From NCBI RefSeq assembly GCF_016907655.1, contig NZ_JAFBCL010000001.1, positions 6,730,001 to 6,794,000 on the forward strand: 64,000 bases of DNA, written 5' to 3'. A program made the position numbers and the translations under genes. This document shows, piece by piece, positions 61,575-64,000 of this stretch (its first letter is position 1; every line of letters begins with the position of its first letter). Below the pieces are notes generated by a model. It searched no databases. It was not told the DNA's origin and worked only from the letters and a program-made list of their open reading frames with translations. This DNA is from Saccharothrix algeriensis. GTDB lineage: Bacteria; Actinomycetota; Actinomycetes; Mycobacteriales; Pseudonocardiaceae.

Positions 61575-62837
61575 TCATCGCGGCACGGGCACGCGCACCG
61601 CGTAGTCGGCCCGGTCCGGCCCGCGGCCGGTGACCGCCACCGGCAGGCCGAACTCGCGTTCCAGCCACTCCACCGGGTCGGTCAGCGGGCGCAGCCGCGG
61701 CGCGCAGCCGGCCAGGAACGCCGTCCGGTCGGGCCCGGCGGGCAGCCGGGTCACCGCGCCGCCGTCGGTGCGGTAGGAGGTGGCCACCCGCAGGTCCTGC
61801 GCGTCCAGGTGCGTCACGGCGAGCGCGTCGACCCCGCCGCACGCCGCGACCGCGTGCCGCAGCAGCACGGCGTCCAGGTGCCCGGCGCGCCACGCCCCCT
61901 GGTACCGGCCGGTCGCGTTGTGCCGCTCGGGGAACCGCTCCAGCACGGCCGCGTCCTCGGTGGGCAGCGGGCCCGCGCCGTGGCGGGTCTGGTAGGTCCG
62001 GGTCACGCCCAGCACCCGCGCCGGGCGCCCGCCCAGCAGCGCGCGGGCGTTGCGCGGGGTCACCGACGACCACGTGGTGTGCGGGTGGAACCCGTGCCGC
62101 TCGTCCAGCAGGACCCCCTGCGCCCCTTCGAAGACCAGCCTCCCGCCCGCGGCGAGCCGCCCCACCTCGTCGCCGCGGACCACCCGCACCGCGTCGGCGA
62201 ACGCCTCGTAGAGCGACACCAGCTCGTCGACCGCCGTGCCGTCGCCGACCAGCGGCTCGTAGAACCGGGCCAGCGCGTCGAGCTTGCGGCGCAGCACGGC
62301 CGGGCGCGCGCAGTCGCCCACCGTCGGCGCCGGTCCCGGCTCGCCGGGCACGACCTGGCCCTCCACCACGTCGCCGGGCCGGGCGCCGCGGCGCGCCAGC
62401 AGCGAGTACCACACCGTCTCGCCGATGCCCTTGCCGCACGAGCCGTGCCGGTCCGGGCCGCGCGCGTCCTCGCGGGCGCGGTTGGCCGCCACGTGGACCG
62501 GCGTGGTCAGCAGCGCCTCGGCGTGCACGGTCAGCAGCCGCAGCGGGTCGGCCACGCCGAGCGCCGCCAGCTCCCGCGACTCGGCGGCCAGCGCGATGGG
62601 CTCCACCAGCACGTGCCGGGACAGGTGGGTCGGCACGCCCGCGAGCGTGCCGGCCCCGAACTGGCTGAACGCGTGGTGCCGGCCGGCCGCGACCACGTTG
62701 TGCGCGGCCTGCGCGCCGCCGTTGAACCGCACGACCGCCGACACCGACCCGTCCCGGCACAGCGCGTCGACCACCGCGCCCTTGCCCTCGTCGCCGAAGC
62801 CCAGGCCGACGACGACCACGTGCCCCGAGGTGATCAC
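61575..62837 (-). CDS. Adenylosuccinate synthetase-like protein (PurA paralogue)
   Basis: 420 residues. GFGDEGKG (D16) is the PurA P-loop-like motif and FNGGAQAAHNVV keeps the general-acid His; HGSCGKGIGETVWYS replaces the usual TTGRGIGPAYEDK, and FEGAQGVLLDERHGFHPHTTWSSVTPRNA matches PurA's EGAQGxLLDxxxGTYPxVTSSN. It would join an amino group donor to a purine nucleotide using GTP, but the altered segment suggests another substrate. The catalytic Asp is kept, unlike phage PurZ as I recall. GTG 62837 overlaps the vWA stop by four bases. The operon context is not purine synthesis. Confidence 0.8.
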   Translation of the reverse strand: MITSGHVVVVGLGFGDEGKGAVVDALCRDGSVSAVVRFNGGAQAAHNVVAAGRHHAFSQFGAGTLAGVPTHLSRHVLVEPIALAAESRELAALGVADPLRLLTVHAEALLTTPVHVAANRAREDARGPDRHGSCGKGIGETVWYSLLARRGARPGDVVEGQVVPGEPGPAPTVGDCARPAVLRRKLDALARFYEPLVGDGTAVDELVSLYEAFADAVRVVRGDEVGRLAAGGRLVFEGAQGVLLDERHGFHPHTTWSSVTPRNARALLGGRPARVLGVTRTYQTRHGAGPLPTEDAAVLERFPERHNATGRYQGAWRAGHLDAVLLRHAVAACGGVDALAVTHLDAQDLRVATSYRTDGGAVTRLPAGPDRTAFLAGCAPRLRPLTDPVEWLEREFGLPVAVTGRGPDRADYAVRVPVPR

Positions 62838-63814
62838 GACAGCGTCACGTCGTCGGGCCCGTCCAGGTCCGGGGGAGCGGCCGACGTCGCGACCGCCGCC
62901 GACCCGACCCGCGCCAGCGCGGCGCCCACGGCGCGGGTCTCCGCCGCCGACCCGACCTCGGCGAGGTCGACCAGCGCCTGGTCCAGGTCGACCACGCGCT
63001 CCTCCAGGCCGATGGTGGCCGCGATCAGCTCGCACACCGCGCCGGGGTCCTCCAGCTTGAGGAAGTTCTGCCCCAGCAGCTCCCGCCAGTGCTCGGCGAT
63101 CTGCGGGTCGTCGTAGTAGTGCGACTGCCGGGGCAGCACGAAGTAGACGTGCCACCTGCGGCTCAGCTCCCGGTACACCGAGGCCGGGTCGATGTCCTGG
63201 CGCACGTCGTCGCCGATGACGCGCCGGATGTGCCGGGCCTCCAGCCGGGGCTTGTTCAGCTCGTCGCCGATGAGGAACAGGTAGCCCTTGCGGCCCCGCT
63301 CGCGCCAGGCGTCGGTGACCACGTGCCGGGCCACGAAGTACGCGGCCAGCTCGTAGGACTCGCTCTTCTGCCCGCCGCCGTTGCCCTCCAGGAAGATCGT
63401 GCGCAGCTGCTCGTCCATCCGGTTGTCCGACTCGAACTGGCCGACCTGCAACGGCACCCGGTCGCTGTCGGCGTCGCCGATGCCGCCGAACATCAGCTGC
63501 GGGTCGGCGAGGTAGCCCTTGCGCTGCAACAGGCCGTGCAGCCGGCCCAGCTTGCGCTGCATGACCTGCGGCACCCGGCCCATCGAGCCGGTGACGTCGA
63601 ACAGCACCGCGATCGGGGTGGAGTCGGCGTGCTCGGCCGAGTCCCGGCACTCCCGCGCCACCACGCCCAGCGGGTCCAGCGACGGGTCCGCCTTCCACTG
63701 CTCGCGCGGGGCCGAGCGCAGCTTCGCGGTGTAGCCGAAGTCGTCGATGCCCTTGGCCGCGCGGAAGGTCTTCGCCGCGGCGTAGGCGTTGTCGTCCCAC
63801 CTGCCGTGTCCCAT
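62834..63814 (-). CDS. von Willebrand factor A (vWA) domain protein, TerY-like
   Basis: 326 residues. PIAVLFDVTGSMGRVPQVMQRKL (D73, DxTGSMG MIDAS) begins the vWA domain; LMFGGIGDADSDRVPLQVGQFESDNRMDEQL and GNGGGQKSESYELAAYF carry further MIDAS residues. The N-terminal ~50 residues (KTFRAAKGIDDFGYTAKLRSAPRE) are unique to this family. It is cytoplasmic. ATG 63814 follows AGGAG. It lies between the kinase and the PurA-like genes, all coupled; vWA-kinase pairs are known from Ter-type stress systems. Confidence 0.82.
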   Translation of the reverse strand: MGHGRWDDNAYAAAKTFRAAKGIDDFGYTAKLRSAPREQWKADPSLDPLGVVARECRDSAEHADSTPIAVLFDVTGSMGRVPQVMQRKLGRLHGLLQRKGYLADPQLMFGGIGDADSDRVPLQVGQFESDNRMDEQLRTIFLEGNGGGQKSESYELAAYFVARHVVTDAWRERGRKGYLFLIGDELNKPRLEARHIRRVIGDDVRQDIDPASVYRELSRRWHVYFVLPRQSHYYDDPQIAEHWRELLGQNFLKLEDPGAVCELIAATIGLEERVVDLDQALVDLAEVGSAAETRAVGAALARVGSAAVATSAAPPDLDGPDDVTLS

Positions 63815-63816
63815 GG

Positions 63817-64000
63817 TCAGGCTCCTGTCCTGTCGGGTAGGGCGAAGGGGCGGAACACCCGTTCGCCGTAGAGGTCTTCGAGCAGTTCGTCGTACTCGTC
63901 GAGCAGGTCGACGGCGTCGGGCCGGCGGCCCGGGTCGTCCTGCGTGCAGCCGCGCGCGAACGCGCGCTGCCCGGTTTCATCGCGCGACAACAGCTCCAGC
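63817..64000 (-). CDS. Protein kinase-like C-terminus, cut by window edge
   Basis: Only the last 60 residues are visible: FARGCTQDDPGRRPDAVDLLDEYDELLEDLYGERVFRPF, ending at TGA 63817-63819. The C-x-x-x-D-P-x-x-RPDA pattern is the end of a Ser/Thr-kinase lobe (subdomain XI, R at the usual place). It ends two bases before the vWA start codon, so it is the upstream partner in the operon. Whether the kinase is active cannot be seen. Confidence 0.65.
   Translation of the reverse strand, partial: LELLSRDETGQRAFARGCTQDDPGRRPDAVDLLDEYDELLEDLYGERVFRPFALPDRTGA

Noticed and set aside
61575..62837. PurZ-type enzyme for 2-aminoadenine DNA
   Set aside because: The PurA catalytic Asp in GFGDEGKG is kept and no phage or DNA-modification partners are nearby; substrate remains open.

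Overview
The window is about 73% GC or more, with heavy use of GTG starts, GTGA/ATGA-coupled genes, Tat-type signal peptides, Ser/Thr kinases and many secreted hydrolases. This fits a filamentous actinomycete; gene flavour (EhuABCD, CtpE-like ATPase, TIGR04222 protein, XRE regulator with zinc-finger neighbour) suggests the Pseudonocardiales (Saccharothrix/Lentzea/Actinosynnema-like). The genus is an inference from gene style, not from a search.

Layout. 1-8.4 kb: glutamate-cysteine ligase-like enzyme (cut by the left edge), M20 amidohydrolase, methyltransferase, a MarR regulator facing two inverted repeats in front of an HD-hydratase/DJ-1 gene pair, then SelO and a membrane diguanylate cyclase. 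8.5 kb: a 53-residue peptide built from six GNEW repeats. 8.8-15.4 kb: MFS exporter, small membrane and DNA-repair-like genes, and a complete ehuBCDA ectoine uptake operon. 15.6-18.9 kb: large secreted subtilase. 19.2-19.7 kb: an unusual repeat element made of two opposed long hairpins. 19.8-31 kb: Rho_N protein (frameshifted), response regulator, DUF2243/CtaG membrane pair, a PLD-like plus diiron-oxygenase-like operon, MEDS/STAS and anti-sigma-type regulators, and a LacI regulator divergent from an alpha/beta-hydrolase and a carboxylesterase.

31.4-39.4 kb: a signalling block of a kinase-nSTAND1-WD40 giant, an FHA-like protein, a membrane protein, a trypsin-fold protein lacking catalytic His and Ser, and a lipocalin-like protein. 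39.5-43.4 kb: a less GC-rich island with a second copy of the hairpin element, an XRE/TPR regulator, zinc-finger and HTH proteins and a broken primase-polymerase-like gene; it looks like the remains of an integrated element. 43.7-55.2 kb: SGNH hydrolase, LysR/EamA pair, membrane proteins, a secreted amidase, and a heterodimeric ABC exporter controlled by a divergent TetR. 55.4-64 kb: P-type ATPase, PP2C-like protein, a second secreted amidase, and an operon of kinase (cut by the right edge), vWA protein, adenylosuccinate-synthetase-like enzyme and NrtR/Nudix-like protein.

Best candidates for something undescribed: (1) the paired-hairpin element, whose copies keep perfect stems although nine stem positions differ; (2) the GNEW-repeat peptide; (3) the kinase-vWA-PurA-like-Nudix operon; (4) the PLD-like/HDO operon. 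No tRNA, rRNA or CRISPR array was seen.
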